Assembly: GCF_002286785.1 (NCBI RefSeq)
Contig: NZ_MUJY01000033.1
Location: 19,625-83,624 of the forward strand
Source: Pseudomonas sp. PIC25
GTDB lineage: Bacteria; Pseudomonadota; Gammaproteobacteria; Pseudomonadales; Pseudomonadaceae
Direction of reading: 5' to 3'
DNA: 64,000 nt
The stretch's first letter is position 1, and each line of letters begins with the position of its first letter. Position numbers and translations under genes: made by a program. Positions 16,533 through 26,986 of this stretch are shown piece after piece. The notes below the pieces were generated by a model that saw only the letters and a list, made by a program, of their open reading frames with translations, made no database searches and had not been told where the DNA came from.

Positions 16533-16970
16533 GTGACGCTCTGGTTGACTCTCGTACTCCTGGCTCTCCTGCTCAGTCCGCTTGCCTGGCTGTTGCCTTC
16601 CCACCGTCAACGGGGGCAGATGGAAATGCGCCTGGCTGCGCGCCGGATGGGCTTGGCGATGCAGTTGTCGCGCCAGGAATGGCCGCACTGGCTGGGCCGG
16701 CAACCGCCGAACCCGTGCCCGCAGTATCACCGTCCGCGCCGCGCCGGTCGTGGGGACAGTTGGTGTTTCTGGCGATCCGAATCCGGCGAATGGTTGAACC
16801 AGTGGCGCGAACCTTGCGCGGACGAGGCGTTGGCGGCCCGGCTCGCTGAGCTTCCGATGGATGTCTACAAGATCGAGGCAAATTCGCAGATGATAGCCCT
16901 GTGTTGGGGCGAGCGGGGCGATGCGGAGGCGTTGCAGCGGGTTGCGGATGTGCTGGCTGCGCTCGCCTGA
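16533..16970 (+). CDS. Small membrane-anchored protein of unknown function
   Basis: About 145 residues with a GTG start at 16533, chosen because AAGGA lies 8 nt upstream and the protein then opens directly with one hydrophobic segment (about 2-20, WLTLVLLALLLSPLAWLLP). The following soluble part is basic at first (RLAARRMGLAMQLSRQ) and carries two Cys; no domain is recognised. In PAO1 a gene of unknown function occupies this place (about PA3016). The topology suggests a single-pass inner membrane protein with a cytoplasmic or periplasmic globular tail. It is monocistronic, with divergent and convergent neighbours. Confidence 0.65.
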   Translation: MTLWLTLVLLALLLSPLAWLLPSHRQRGQMEMRLAARRMGLAMQLSRQEWPHWLGRQPPNPCPQYHRPRRAGRGDSWCFWRSESGEWLNQWREPCADEALAARLAELPMDVYKIEANSQMIALCWGERGDAEALQRVADVLAALA

Positions 16971-16977
16971 GGCGCAG

Positions 16978-17004
16978 AAAAAAGCCCGGTGGGTTGCACC
17001 GGGC
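16978..17004 (-). terminator. Rho-independent terminator of the 17.05-17.86 kb gene
   Basis: On the minus strand an eight-bp stem (GCCCGGTG/CACCGGGC, 16984-16991 with 16997-17004, five-base loop) is followed by six T (complement of AAAAAA at 16978-16983). It lies 50 bp after the minus-strand gene's stop. Confidence 0.8.
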
Positions 17005-17053
17005 CGTAGCGTATGGCCAGACAGGCCGGAAATCGTGTTGCGCCGGGCCGGGT

Positions 17054-17860
17054 TCACAGGCTTTGCGCGGCATATTGGGCAGAGAGTACTTCAAGCGCTT
17101 CGATAATTCGATCCGAATATTTGCTGATGACGAAAGGAACGCTGTTCTCATTATAGTTTTTCAGCGATTTTTCGATGTAACGCCATTTCGTGCCGATGGC
17201 CTGCAAGCCCTGTCGGGTCTCTGCGGTGTTGGCCGGCGCCGCTTCCAGGCGCGTGAGTCCGGTCGAGAACTGTTCGGCCAGTTCGTCGATCGCCTTGCCC
17301 TCATTGCCGCCGAAGAATGTTGCCCCGACCGACGCGCTGCGTGAAGCGTAGTCCAGCGCGATATTCTGCATCAGCAGGCTCTGTTCGCGGCTTTGCTGAG
17401 TCAATGGCGGGACGTTGAAGGCACTCTCCCGCTGGATTCTGGCATACAGCTCTCCGCTCAGCTCCATCAGTTGCCGATTGCGTTCGGCCAGATCGGCGAC
17501 GGGCTGGAGGTCGGTGAACCCTTGGCTCTTCAGCGTACTGACCAGCGCCTGGAGGTCATTTTCATAGCCTTGCCATTCTTGGGCGAGACGGGTGGCGAGT
17601 GCTTTCGAGCTTTCGCCGGGCAACTCCCCCAGCTTATCGAGGCGGCCACGGGACAATTGCAGCGACTCATCGATCATGCGCGCGTAGCGCTGGTCGCCTT
17701 CCATGCCATTGAACATGAAGAACGCCGCCAGGCTTCGTTGGGTGGCGAGGCGTTGCTGATGCAAATCGAGCAGCGTGGCGCTCGGGTCGGCCGCCCAGGC
17801 GGGCAGGGCCAGACAGAGGGCGAGGAGGGTGCTCGAAAGAGTGCGCAGACGGTTCGGCAT
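17054..17860 (-). CDS. Exported helical protein of unknown function
   Basis: A 268-residue protein with a clear Sec signal peptide (about 1-23, ending AWA before ADPSATLL). The mature part is almost entirely alpha-helical with many Glu/Gln/Ser, no Cys and no transmembrane segment. It resembles in style the helical sensor domains of PilJ-type receptors (closing W-x-x-I-E-x-x-L...V-x-x-V/I-S-K-Y-S-x-x-I). It may be a periplasmic helical-bundle protein of the PA3015 type. No enzymatic motif is seen. It is monocistronic with its own terminator. Confidence 0.75.
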   Translation of the reverse strand: MPNRLRTLSSTLLALCLALPAWAADPSATLLDLHQQRLATQRSLAAFFMFNGMEGDQRYARMIDESLQLSRGRLDKLGELPGESSKALATRLAQEWQGYENDLQALVSTLKSQGFTDLQPVADLAERNRQLMELSGELYARIQRESAFNVPPLTQQSREQSLLMQNIALDYASRSASVGATFFGGNEGKAIDELAEQFSTGLTRLEAAPANTAETRQGLQAIGTKWRYIEKSLKNYNENSVPFVISKYSDRIIEALEVLSAQYAAQSL

Positions 17861-18318
17861 GGACGACTCCGTTGGCCCGTTGATTCCCGTTTGTTGTTCT
17901 TCTGTTCACAGGCCTGGGCGGGCCGTGCGGGGCGACTCTACCTGTAGCCGGCAGGTTTGACCAGCTAGCGGACGGGCAGGGTGCCAGTATCGGTAGCGTT
18001 GGCGAATGCCTGCACATAGATGCTGTGAATGTTGCTTTCCAGGGCCTCGGTGGCTCCGTTGCCGGGCGAAAGCGAGCGCACAACGGCGGCGTCCTCCAAT
18101 TGACAACGGCCGGATTTTACCCGATGGTGTGCACACCCAAATCAAACGGGCGTATGAATTGAGCGTTTGCCTCAGGCGGCGGCTCTAAAACAAAACCCGA
18201 TTATCACGTCGGCGGGTGTACCAGACAGTTCGAGGCTATGCTCCGGCTGCGCCGCAGGTAAGTCCGCGGCTGGTGTCCGATGTGCACTGTTCAGCTTCCA
18301 TACCGTGGAGATCAGTTG
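17861..18318. other. Gene-poor region upstream of fadBA
   Basis: This 458-bp stretch has no confident gene. It holds a possible 38-codon minus-strand ORF (17965-18081, GTG start). It also holds an inverted repeat CAAACG (18143-18148) / CGTTTG (18164-18169) with a 15-bp spacer that brackets a -10-like TATGAA (18153-18158), with TGCACA 17 bp upstream. The last is a plausible fadBA promoter with an operator around it. The half-sites resemble those of PsrA (G/CAAAC...GTTTG/C) but the spacer is far longer than in PsrA operators. Confidence 0.35.
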
Positions 18319-20466
18319 ATGATTTACGAAGGTAAAGCCATCACGGTTAAGGCTCTTGAGGGCGGCATCGTCGAATTGAATTTCGACCTCAAGGGTGAGT
18401 CCGTCAACAAATTCAACCGTCTCACCCTGAACGAGCTACGCGAATCCGTGGATGCCATCAAGGCGGACGGTTCGATCAAAGGCGTGGTCGTCACCAGCGG
18501 CAAGGACGTGTTTATCGTCGGCGCCGACATCACCGAGTTCGTCGATAACTTCAAACTGCCCGACGAAGAGCTGGTTGCCGGCAACCTCGAAGCCAACAAG
18601 ATCTTCAGCGATTTCGAAGACCTCGGCGTGCCGACGGTCGTCGCCATCAATGGCATCGCCCTCGGTGGCGGTTTCGAGATGTGCCTGGCCTGCGACTACC
18701 GTGTCATGGCGGACAGCGCCAAGGTCGGTTTGCCGGAAGTCAAGCTGGGCATCTACCCGGGCTTCGGCGGCACCGTTCGTCTGCCGCGTGTGATCGGCAC
18801 CGACAACGCCATCGAGTGGATCGCCTCCGGTAAGGAAAACAAGGCCGAAGACGCGCTGAAAGTCGGCGCTGTCGATGCCGTTGTCGCCGCCGACAAGCTG
18901 CAGGCCGCTGCCGTTGACCTGATCAAGCGTGCCATCTCCGGTGAGCTGGACTACAAGGTCAAGCGCCAGCCGAAGCTGGAAAAGATCAAGCTGAATGCCA
19001 TCGAACAGATGATGGCTTTCGAAACCACCAAGGGCTTCGTCGCCGGCCAGGCCGGGCCGAACTACCCGGCGCCGGTCGAAGCGATCAAGACCATCCAGAA
19101 GGCCGCCAACTTCACCCGTGACAAGGCGCTGGAGGTCGAGGCCGCCGGCTTCGTCAAGCTGGCCAAGACTTCTGTCGCGGAAAGCCTGATCGGCCTGTTC
19201 CTGAACGATCAGGAGCTGAAGAAAAAAGCCAAGAAGTACGACGAACTGGCCAAAGACGTGAAGATGGCTGCCGTACTCGGTGCCGGCATCATGGGCGGTG
19301 GCATCGCCTACCAGTCCGCCGTCAAGGGCACGCCGATCCTGATGAAGGACATCCGCGAGGAGGCTATCCAGCTCGGCCTCGGCGAAGCAGCCAAGCTGCT
19401 CGGCAAGCGCGTCGAGAAGGGCCGCCTGACTCCCGAGAAGATGGCTCAGGCACTCAATGCCATCCGTCCGACCCTGTCCTACGGCGATTTCGGCACTGTC
19501 GACATCGTGGTCGAGGCCGTGGTCGAGAATCCGAAGATCAAGCAGGCCGTGCTGTCCGAAGTGGAAGGGTTGGTGAAGGAGGACGCGGTCCTCACCTCCA
19601 ACACCTCGACCATTTCCATCAGCCTGCTGGCCCAGGCGCTCAAGCGTCCGGAAAACTTCTGCGGCATGCACTTCTTCAACCCGGTGCATATGATGCCGCT
19701 GGTGGAAGTGATCCGTGGCGAGAAGACCGGCGAAACCGCTATCGCCACCACCGTTGCCTATGCCAAGAAAATGGGCAAGACCCCGGTCGTGGTCAACGAC
19801 TGCCCGGGCTTCCTGGTCAACCGCGTGTTGTTCCCGTATTTCGGCGGCTTCGCCAAACTGCTGGAGCTGGGCGTCGATTTCGTCCGCATCGACAAGGTGA
19901 TGGAGAAGTTCGGCTGGCCCATGGGGCCGGCCTACCTGTCCGACGTGGTCGGCATCGACACCGGCCACCATGGCCGCGACGTGATGGCCGAGGGCTTCCC
20001 GGATCGCATGGCCGTCGAGGGCAAGACTGCCGTTGACGTGATGTACGAAGCCAATCGTCTGGGTCAGAAGAATGGCAAGGGGTTCTACGCCTACGAAACC
20101 GACAAGCGCGGCAAGCCGAAGAAGGTCTCCGATCCGCAGGCCTACGAAGTGCTCAAGCCGATCATCCGCGAACAGCGCGAACTGACCGACGAGGACATCA
20201 TCAACTTCATGATGATCCCGCTGTGCCTGGAAACCGTCCGCTGCCTGGAAGATGGCATCGTCGAAACGGCTGCCGAAGCCGACATGGGCCTGATCTACGG
20301 CATCGGCTTCCCGCCCTTCCGTGGGGGTGCGCTGCGTTACATCGATTCCATCGGTGTAGCCGAATTCGTGGCCCTGGCCGACAAGTACGCCGACCTGGGT
20401 CCGCTGTACCACCCGACCGCGAAGCTGCGTGAAATGGCCGCCAAGGGCCAGAGCTTCTTCGGTTAA
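18319..20466 (+). CDS. fadB: Fatty acid oxidation complex alpha subunit FadB
   Basis: A 715-residue multifunctional enzyme: enoyl-CoA hydratase/isomerase (about 1-190, with oxyanion segment [19 protein letters not shown]) and L-3-hydroxyacyl-CoA dehydrogenase (about 310-715, NAD-binding [12 protein letters not shown]). With FadA it completes the beta-oxidation spiral of long-chain fatty acids. The ATG at 18319 is chosen because GTGGAG lies 8 nt upstream and it gives the normal length; an upstream in-frame ATG at 18280 has no ribosome site. fadA starts 30 bp downstream, so fadBA is one operon. Expression is probably fatty-acid-induced; in P. aeruginosa PsrA, encoded at 27 kb here, represses fadBA. 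Confidence 0.96.
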   Translation: MIYEGKAITVKALEGGIVELNFDLKGESVNKFNRLTLNELRESVDAIKADGSIKGVVVTSGKDVFIVGADITEFVDNFKLPDEELVAGNLEANKIFSDFEDLGVPTVVAINGIALGGGFEMCLACDYRVMADSAKVGLPEVKLGIYPGFGGTVRLPRVIGTDNAIEWIASGKENKAEDALKVGAVDAVVAADKLQAAAVDLIKRAISGELDYKVKRQPKLEKIKLNAIEQMMAFETTKGFVAGQAGPNYPAPVEAIKTIQKAANFTRDKALEVEAAGFVKLAKTSVAESLIGLFLNDQELKKKAKKYDELAKDVKMAAVLGAGIMGGGIAYQSAVKGTPILMKDIREEAIQLGLGEAAKLLGKRVEKGRLTPEKMAQALNAIRPTLSYGDFGTVDIVVEAVVENPKIKQAVLSEVEGLVKEDAVLTSNTSTISISLLAQALKRPENFCGMHFFNPVHMMPLVEVIRGEKTGETAIATTVAYAKKMGKTPVVVNDCPGFLVNRVLFPYFGGFAKLLELGVDFVRIDKVMEKFGWPMGPAYLSDVVGIDTGHHGRDVMAEGFPDRMAVEGKTAVDVMYEANRLGQKNGKGFYAYETDKRGKPKKVSDPQAYEVLKPIIREQRELTDEDIINFMMIPLCLETVRCLEDGIVETAAEADMGLIYGIGFPPFRGGALRYIDSIGVAEFVALADKYADLGPLYHPTAKLREMAAKGQSFFG

Positions 20467-21672
<1,206 letters not shown>

Positions 21673-21696
21673 GCGTCCTAAGCAATCGGTGGTACG

Positions 21697-21729
21697 AGCC
21701 GGGGCCTGGTGCCCCGGCTTTTGTTTTTG
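21697..21729 (+). terminator. Rho-independent terminator of fadBA
   Basis: A nine-bp stem (AGCCGGGGC 21697-21705 with GCCCCGGCT 21711-21719, loop CTGGT) is followed by TTTGTTTTTG, 25 bp after the fadA stop. Confidence 0.9.
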
Positions 21730-21748
21730 TGCAGAGAGGGAATCCGTG

Positions 21749-21985
21749 ATGCGAGTTCAACCCGGCCTCTATCGCCATTACAAAGGGCCCGAGTATCGGG
21801 TATTTGGTGTGGCCCGGCATTCCGAGACGGAAGAAGAGCTAGTGGTGTACCAAGCGCTGTACGGCGAGTACGGACTCTGGGTGCGCCCGCTGCGCATGTT
21901 CACCGAGACCGTCGAGGTGGATGGTGAAAGTGTTCCGCGTTTTGCATTGATCAAGGCGGAAAAGACGCTGTTCGAGCAGCCTTGA
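21749..21985 (+). CDS. DUF1653 family protein
   Basis: A 78-residue protein starting MRVQPGLYRHYKGPEYRVF. The pattern G-x-Y-x-H-Y-K-G...Y-x-V...R-H-S-E-T...V-Y-Q-x-L-Y...W-V-R-P is diagnostic of DUF1653, a small SH3-like family of unknown function common in proteobacteria. The ATG at 21749 follows a GAGAGGGA ribosome site by 7 nt. It lies just after the fadA terminator and 115 bp before topA, and may have its own promoter in the short gap. Confidence 0.85.
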   Translation: MRVQPGLYRHYKGPEYRVFGVARHSETEEELVVYQALYGEYGLWVRPLRMFTETVEVDGESVPRFALIKAEKTLFEQP

Positions 21986-22009
21986 CCTCCTATCGCCGAA
22001 CCGGGGCGC

Positions 22010-22039
22010 TTGACCTTGCCTCGGCCACCACTATATATA
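22010..22039 (+). promoter_or_regulatory. Sigma-70-type promoter of topA
   Basis: TTGACC (22010-22015) is followed by an AT-only stretch TATATATA (22032-22039), giving a -10 TATATA at 16- or 18-bp spacing. The predicted start is about 50 bp upstream of the topA ATG at 22100. AT richness here stands out from the GC-rich surroundings. Confidence 0.65.
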
Positions 22040-22099
22040 GCGGTGCCGCGCCAGGCGGCTCCCGCCTTTCATTTACCGAATTCAGGAATTTTCCGATCC

Positions 22100-24706
22100 A
22101 TGGGCAAATCGCTGGTCATCGTGGAATCCCCGGCCAAGGCCAAGACCATCAACAAGTACCTGGGCAGCCAGTACGTGGTGAAGTCGAGCATCGGCCATAT
22201 CCGTGACCTGCCCACCAGCGGTTCGTCCAGCAATGGCAAGGAGCCGGCGAAGCGCGGCAAGACTGCCGCCGAGGCTCCGGCGTTGTCGGCGAAGGAAAAG
22301 GCCAAGCGCCAGCTGTTCTCGCGCATGGGTGTCGATCCCGAGCACGGCTGGAAAGCCAAATACGAGATTCTGCCGGGCAAGGAAAAGGTGATCGACGAGC
22401 TTCGCCGCTTGGCCAAGGATGCCGACACCATCTATCTCGCAACCGACTTGGACCGCGAAGGGGAGGCCATCGCCTGGCACCTGCGCGAGTCCATCGGTGG
22501 CGACGAGAGCCGCTACAAGCGCGTGGTTTTCAACGAAATCACCAAGAAAGCGATCCAGGAAGCGTTCTCCGCACCCGGCGATCTGGACATCAATCGGGTC
22601 AACGCCCAGCAGGCGCGGCGATTCCTCGACCGCGTGGTCGGCTACATGGTGTCGCCGTTGCTCTGGCAGAAGATCGCCCGCGGCCTTTCCGCCGGCCGCG
22701 TCCAGTCGGTAGCGGTGAAGCTGGTGGTCGAGCGTGAACGCGAAATCCGCGCCTTCGTTCCGGAAGAATACTGGGAAGTGCATGCCGACCTGTCCACGGC
22801 GAAGAATGCCCAGGTGCGTTTCGAAGTGGTCCGCGAGCGGGGCGAGGCCTTCAAGCCGCTCAACGAAGCACAGGCCATGGCGGCGCTGGAGAAGCTCAAG
22901 GCTTCCAGCTATCGCGTGGTCAAGCGCGAGGACAAGCCGACCAGCAGCCGTCCGTCGGCTCCGTTCATCACGTCCACGCTGCAGCAGGCGGCGAGCAACC
23001 GTCTCGGCTTCGGTGTGAAGAAGACCATGATGATGGCCCAGCGTCTCTACGAGGCGGGCTACATCACTTATATGCGTACCGACTCGACCAACCTTTCGGC
23101 GGACGCCATCGGCATGGTCCGGGGCTTCATCGAGGGCGAGTTCGGTCAGAAATACCTGCCGGCGAAGCCGAATGTCTATTCCAGCAAGGAAGGCGCCCAG
23201 GAGGCTCACGAGGCGATCCGTCCGTCCGACGTCAATCTGCGGCCGAACCAACTGTCCGGCATGGAGCGTGACGCCGAGCGTCTCTACGAATTGATCTGGC
23301 GTCAGTTCGTCGCCTGCCAGATGCCTCCGGCCGAGTACCTGTCGACCACTGTCAGCGTAGCGGCGGGCGACTTCGAACTGCGTGCCAAGGGGCGCATCCT
23401 CAGATTCGACGGCTATACCCGGGTACTGCCCCAGCAGAGCAAGCCGGGCGAAGACGACGTGCTGCCGGAGATGAATGAAAGCGAGATGCTGAAGCTGATC
23501 AAGCTCGATCCCAGCCAGCATTTTACCAAGCCGCCGGCGCGCTACTCCGAAGCCAGTTTGGTCAAGGAGCTGGAAAAGCGTGGTATTGGCCGGCCGTCGA
23601 CCTACGCGGCGATCATCTCAACCATCCAGGAACGCGGTTACGTCACTGTGCATAACCGTCGTTTCTACGCGGAGAAGATGGGCGATATCGTGACCGACCG
23701 TCTTTCCGAGAGTTTTTCCAACCTCATGGACTACGGCTTTACTGCCGGGATGGAAGAGCATCTGGATGATGTTGCCCAAGGTGAGCGTGACTGGAAGCAC
23801 CTTCTCGACGAGTTCTATGCCGATTTCAAGAAAAAGCTGGAAACCGCCGAGGCCAGCGAGAAGGGCATGCGTGCCAACCAGCCGACACTGACCGACATTC
23901 CCTGCCGCGAATGCGGACGGCCTATGATGATTCGTACCGCCTCCACTGGGGTCTTCCTCGGTTGTTCTGGGTACAGTCTGCCGCCGAAAGAGCGTTGCAA
24001 GGCAACCATCAACCTGATTCCGGGTGACGAAATCGCGGCGGATGACGAGGGCGAGTCGGAATCCCGCGTTCTGTTGGGCAAGCACCGTTGCCCGATCTGC
24101 TCGACGGCGATGGACGCCTATCTGTTGGACGAGAAGCGTAAGTTGCACATCTGCGGCAATAACCCGGACTGCAGTGGCTACGAGATCGAGCAGGGCCAGT
24201 ACCGTATCAAGGGTTACGAAGGGCCGAGTCTCGAATGTGACAAGTGTGGCAGCGAGATGCAGTTGAAGACCGGCCGCTTCGGCAAGTTCTTTGGATGCAC
24301 CAACCCGACCTGCAAGAACACCCGCAAGTTGCTGAAGAACGGTGAGCCAGCACCGCCGAAGATGGATGCGATCAAGATGCCGGAGCTCAAGTGCGAGAAG
24401 GTCGACGACATCTATGTGCTGCGTGACGGTGCATCCGGTTTGTTCCTGGCGGCCAGTCAGTTTCCGAAGAACCGCGAGACCCGTGCGCCCTTAGTCAGTG
24501 AGTTGATCCCGCACAAGGATGAATTGGATCCGAAGTATCACTTCCTCCTGGAGGCGCCACAGAAGGACCCAGAGGGCCGCCCGGCAGTGATTCGTTTCAG
24601 CCGCAAGAGCAAGGAGCAGTACGTGCAGTCCGAGGTCGATGGTAAGCCTACCGGCTGGCGTGCGTTCTACGACGGCAATCGTTGGAAAGTCGAAGACAAG
24701 CGCTGA
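22100..24706 (+). CDS. topA: DNA topoisomerase I
   Basis: An 868-residue type IA topoisomerase that relaxes negative supercoils. The TOPRIM domain has E9 (VESPAKAK) and the DLDREGE motif at about 116-122. The catalytic Tyr is Y324 in [11 protein letters not shown]-terminal zinc-binding repeats with four-Cys patterns are visible around residues 600-640 (CRECG...CSG...C), 672-700 (CPIC...C...C) and 714-745 (CDKCG...CTNPTC), then a zinc-less C-terminal domain. The ATG at 22100 ([10 protein letters not shown]) gives the expected length. It is preceded by its own AT-rich promoter. Confidence 0.96.
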   Translation: MGKSLVIVESPAKAKTINKYLGSQYVVKSSIGHIRDLPTSGSSSNGKEPAKRGKTAAEAPALSAKEKAKRQLFSRMGVDPEHGWKAKYEILPGKEKVIDELRRLAKDADTIYLATDLDREGEAIAWHLRESIGGDESRYKRVVFNEITKKAIQEAFSAPGDLDINRVNAQQARRFLDRVVGYMVSPLLWQKIARGLSAGRVQSVAVKLVVEREREIRAFVPEEYWEVHADLSTAKNAQVRFEVVRERGEAFKPLNEAQAMAALEKLKASSYRVVKREDKPTSSRPSAPFITSTLQQAASNRLGFGVKKTMMMAQRLYEAGYITYMRTDSTNLSADAIGMVRGFIEGEFGQKYLPAKPNVYSSKEGAQEAHEAIRPSDVNLRPNQLSGMERDAERLYELIWRQFVACQMPPAEYLSTTVSVAAGDFELRAKGRILRFDGYTRVLPQQSKPGEDDVLPEMNESEMLKLIKLDPSQHFTKPPARYSEASLVKELEKRGIGRPSTYAAIISTIQERGYVTVHNRRFYAEKMGDIVTDRLSESFSNLMDYGFTAGMEEHLDDVAQGERDWKHLLDEFYADFKKKLETAEASEKGMRANQPTLTDIPCRECGRPMMIRTASTGVFLGCSGYSLPPKERCKATINLIPGDEIAADDEGESESRVLLGKHRCPICSTAMDAYLLDEKRKLHICGNNPDCSGYEIEQGQYRIKGYEGPSLECDKCGSEMQLKTGRFGKFFGCTNPTCKNTRKLLKNGEPAPPKMDAIKMPELKCEKVDDIYVLRDGASGLFLAASQFPKNRETRAPLVSELIPHKDELDPKYHFLLEAPQKDPEGRPAVIRFSRKSKEQYVQSEVDGKPTGWRAFYDGNRWKVEDKR

Positions 24707-24719
24707 TCGGACAAAACGT

Positions 24720-24740
24720 GCCTCCGGTTCTGCCGGAGGC
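24720..24740. terminator. Hairpin after topA
   Basis: GCCTCCGG (24720-24727) and CCGGAGGC (24733-24740) form an eight-bp stem with loop TTCTG, 14 bp after the topA stop. There is no T-run, so termination would need Rho or be partial. Confidence 0.5.
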
Positions 24741-24795
24741 GCGTATAGTCCGGTAGATTCTTCCGGCACTTTACGCGTACCTCTGGAGGCGCCGT

Positions 24796-25314
24796 ATGGC
24801 CCACGAGCTTTATACCCGTACAAACCAGAAGCTCTACTTCGCCGGTCTGGCGCTGGAGGCGTGGAAACGTGCCGAAACCGGGCAGGCGATGAACGCCCAG
24901 GCACTGATCCAGGCCGAGCGCGAGTCCGCCTTGTTTCATCTCTATGGCGCCGTTCTGGGCCTTTGCCATGAAATCGCCGGTTTCTATCGTTTGCCCGAGG
25001 CGCGCGCGCCCAGGGTCGATATGCTGTTGAACCAAGCGGTCCTGAATGCTGCGCCCAGCCCTGAGCTGGCCGAGCTGGTGGAGTTGGCGCAGCAACCCGA
25101 AACATGGCTTGGGCGCCTCCTTGCGGCCTACACTGCGCTGTTCCAACCACCACAAGCGCCGAAGAAGGCCAAAGTCGACCCGACCGTGCCATTGATCGAA
25201 TCGGTCGATCTGGAAGCGGAGGAGCCTTCGCTCGGTCGCGATGAGCTGGAAGAGTGGCGCAAACAGCTGAAAGGTCTGGCGCTACGTTTCCGTGAAACAC
25301 TGACAGAGTGTTGA
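24796..25314 (+). CDS. Conserved Pseudomonas protein of unknown function (DUF6586-like)
   Basis: A 172-residue acidic, helical, soluble protein starting MAHELYTRTNQKLYFAG. The N-terminal 110 residues are Leu/Ala-rich helices; residues about 120-150 are a Pro/Lys-rich linker; the rest is a charged helix. No signal peptide or catalytic motif is seen. In PAO1 the gene after topA (about PA3010) is of this type. The CTGGAGGCG ribosome site supports the ATG. It is probably in an operon with the next small gene (66 bp gap). Confidence 0.75.
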   Translation: MAHELYTRTNQKLYFAGLALEAWKRAETGQAMNAQALIQAERESALFHLYGAVLGLCHEIAGFYRLPEARAPRVDMLLNQAVLNAAPSPELAELVELAQQPETWLGRLLAAYTALFQPPQAPKKAKVDPTVPLIESVDLEAEEPSLGRDELEEWRKQLKGLALRFRETLTEC

Positions 25315-25380
25315 GCCGAACGGTTAGAGACGTATTCCTTCAGGCTGGTACAATGGCTAGCCTTCGCTTGAGATTGACTT

Positions 25381-25617
25381 ATGCCTACTTCCTTCCTCGA
25401 AATTGTTGAGCTGCCCGATGGGCGCATTGCCTTGCGCCGAGCGGAGGATGAGGAAGCGTTGGTAATCCTCGACTTCTCGGCAGATGCCAAGGCTTTCCTG
25501 CAGGGTCACCATGTGGAAGTCGCCAAGGCCATGCTGAGCGTCGGCGTGCAGATGGCTGGCCGATTGGCCGAAGGGGATTTCGAGCGGGATGAGGAAGGAC
25601 CTCGCGTCCTGCACTGA
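25381..25617 (+). CDS. Small conserved protein of unknown function
   Basis: A 78-residue acidic soluble protein (MPTSFLEIVELPDGRIALRR...). It begins with a beta-hairpin-like segment and is followed by a helix (AKAMLSVGVQMAGRLAEG). No known domain is recognised; a similar gene occupies this place in PAO1 (about PA3009). The Shine-Dalgarno is weak (GAGA about 10 nt upstream), so the start is less certain. It converges on the SOS operon. Confidence 0.65.
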   Translation: MPTSFLEIVELPDGRIALRRAEDEEALVILDFSADAKAFLQGHHVEVAKAMLSVGVQMAGRLAEGDFERDEEGPRVLH

Positions 25618-25681
25618 GCCAAGCTTCCTACCATTGATCGCCTGCTGCATCGAGGCGTGGCACCTCCGTGTGCCGTTGTGA

Positions 25682-26152
25682 TCAACCCAGACGAATATTC
25701 AGGCTTTGCGCGCTACCCAGGCGGGCGGCGGAGGCAAGGTTCTGGCGTGCCTCGAAGTCGAGCGGGTTCAACCAACTGACGACGGTGTGGCTGCGGCCCA
25801 GGCGCAGGGCTTCGCAGGCCAGTTCAAGGCTGGTTTGCTGACCGCGTGGATGCAGCAGGAGAATCCGCTCACGGTTCAGGCCGGCCTCGCGCAACCAGCT
25901 ATGGGTCAGGCTGGAAGGCGGAGCGATGAGCGTAAGCCAGCGTAGATCGGTTTCTTCGCTCAGCTCCCGAAGGATGGGCGCCAGCAGGTGGAGGCAGTGC
26001 CCGGCCGCTCCGCTCAGCGACAGTTCGCTGAAGGCCTCGGGTTCGGGCCAATGGGGCTCGGTTTCATCGGCCAGTAATGGCACGGCGGGTTGGCCGAGAA
26101 AAGCCTCGAACAGGGGAAGCTGGGGAAGGTCAAGCGGCTGCGAGAACTGCAT
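25682..26152 (-). CDS. sulA: SOS cell division inhibitor SulA
   Basis: A 156-residue SulA homologue. The central conserved part WLTLIAPPSSLTHSWLREAGLNRERILLLHP and the following S-W-L-N segment match the RecA-like fold that binds FtsZ and blocks Z-ring assembly during DNA damage. It is 9 bp downstream of lexA with a GGAG ribosome site, so it is transcribed from the LexA-repressed lexA promoter. This lexA-sulA arrangement is normal in Pseudomonas. Confidence 0.92.
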   Translation of the reverse strand: MQFSQPLDLPQLPLFEAFLGQPAVPLLADETEPHWPEPEAFSELSLSGAAGHCLHLLAPILRELSEETDLRWLTLIAPPSSLTHSWLREAGLNRERILLLHPRGQQTSLELACEALRLGRSHTVVSWLNPLDFEARQNLASAARLGSAQSLNIRLG

Positions 26153-26161
26153 AACGTCTCC

Positions 26162-26773
26162 TTAGCGGCGGATTACGCCGACACTCAAGCCTTCGATCGT
26201 CAGGTTCTGTTGTTCCAGATCGACTTCGATAGGGGCGAATTCCGGATTTTCCGCGATGAGCCAGACCTTGTTGCCCTCGCGCTTGAAACGCTTGACCGTG
26301 ACGTCGTCATCCAGGCGAGCGACCACGACCTGGCCATTGCGGGCCTCGCGGGTGGCATGCACGGCCAGTAGGTCGCCATCGTAGATACCGATGTCCTTCA
26401 TGCTCATGCCGCGGACACGTAGCAGATAGTCGGCACGGGGATGGAAGAAATCCGGATTGATCCGGCAGGATTCTTCGACATTCTGTTGCGCTAGAATCGG
26501 CGCACCGGCAGCGACCCGGCCAATGACCGGCAAGCCGTCTTCCTCGGCGTTGTTCGGCTCGAACCCAGGGATGCGAATGCCCCTGGAGGCACCGGGGGTC
26601 ATTTCGATGGCGCCTTTGCGGGCAAGGGCCTTGAGATGCTCCTCGGCGGCGTTGGGAGACTTGAAACCGAGCTCCTGGGCGATTTCGGCCCGGGTGGGCG
26701 GATAGCCATTGTCTTCCAGGCAACGCTTGATGAAGGCGAGAATCTCGGCTTGGCGGGGCGTCAGTTTCAGCAT
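26162..26773 (-). CDS. lexA: SOS repressor LexA
   Basis: A 203-residue repressor. The N-terminal winged helix-turn-helix (about 1-65) begins [16 protein letters not shown]. The self-cleavage site is A89-G90 (VAAGAP). The catalytic dyad is S124 (GMSMKD) and K161 (VTVKRF). RecA filaments on damaged DNA trigger its autocleavage. Two LexA boxes lie just upstream, giving autoregulation, and sulA is co-transcribed downstream. Confidence 0.97.
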   Translation of the reverse strand: MLKLTPRQAEILAFIKRCLEDNGYPPTRAEIAQELGFKSPNAAEEHLKALARKGAIEMTPGASRGIRIPGFEPNNAEEDGLPVIGRVAAGAPILAQQNVEESCRINPDFFHPRADYLLRVRGMSMKDIGIYDGDLLAVHATREARNGQVVVARLDDDVTVKRFKREGNKVWLIAENPEFAPIEVDLEQQNLTIEGLSVGVIRR

Positions 26774-26782
26774 GTCTTGGCT

Positions 26783-26834
26783 CTGTTTTTTTATACAGTG
26801 CCTGGGATTATATACAGTGGGAGGCGGTTGGCAA
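26783..26834 (-). promoter_or_regulatory. lexA promoter with two tandem LexA boxes
   Basis: On the minus strand TTGCCA (26829-26834) and TATAAT (26807-26812) are spaced by 16 bp. LexA box 1 at 26783-26798 is a perfect CTGT-N8-ACAG. Box 2 at 26802-26817 reads CTGG-N8-ACAG, one mismatch, and overlaps the -10. The boxes are 19 bp apart, close to two helical turns, which suits cooperative binding. Confidence 0.9.
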
Positions 26835-26926
26835 TCCTTTCGCTTGTCGGTTCGTGCCTGGTCACGGCCGTCCGAGTGTGGTCGTCGCCAATCGTGACCG
26901 GCCGGCCAAAAGTCGGCTCGTGCGAC

Positions 26927-26971
26927 TTGACAAGCCGGTGCGCTGAAACGTATGTTTCAAACAAGTGTTTG
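26927..26971 (+). promoter_or_regulatory. psrA promoter with two abutting PsrA operators
   Basis: TTGACA (26927-26932) and TATGTT (26951-26956) at 18-bp spacing make a promoter. Over the -10 lie GAAAC-N4-GTTTC (26945-26958) and CAAAC-N4-GTTTG (26958-26971), sharing one base. Both fit the published PsrA motif G/CAAAC-N2-4-GTTTG/C, so this is a double autoregulatory operator 16 bp before the psrA ATG. Confidence 0.85.
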
Positions 26972-26986
26972 TCAGGTGGAGGATCC

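Noticed and set aside
18100..18128. TTGACA at 18100 as the fadBA -35
   Set aside because: At 17 bp spacing the -10 is GATGGT, only three of six matches; the region further downstream fits better.
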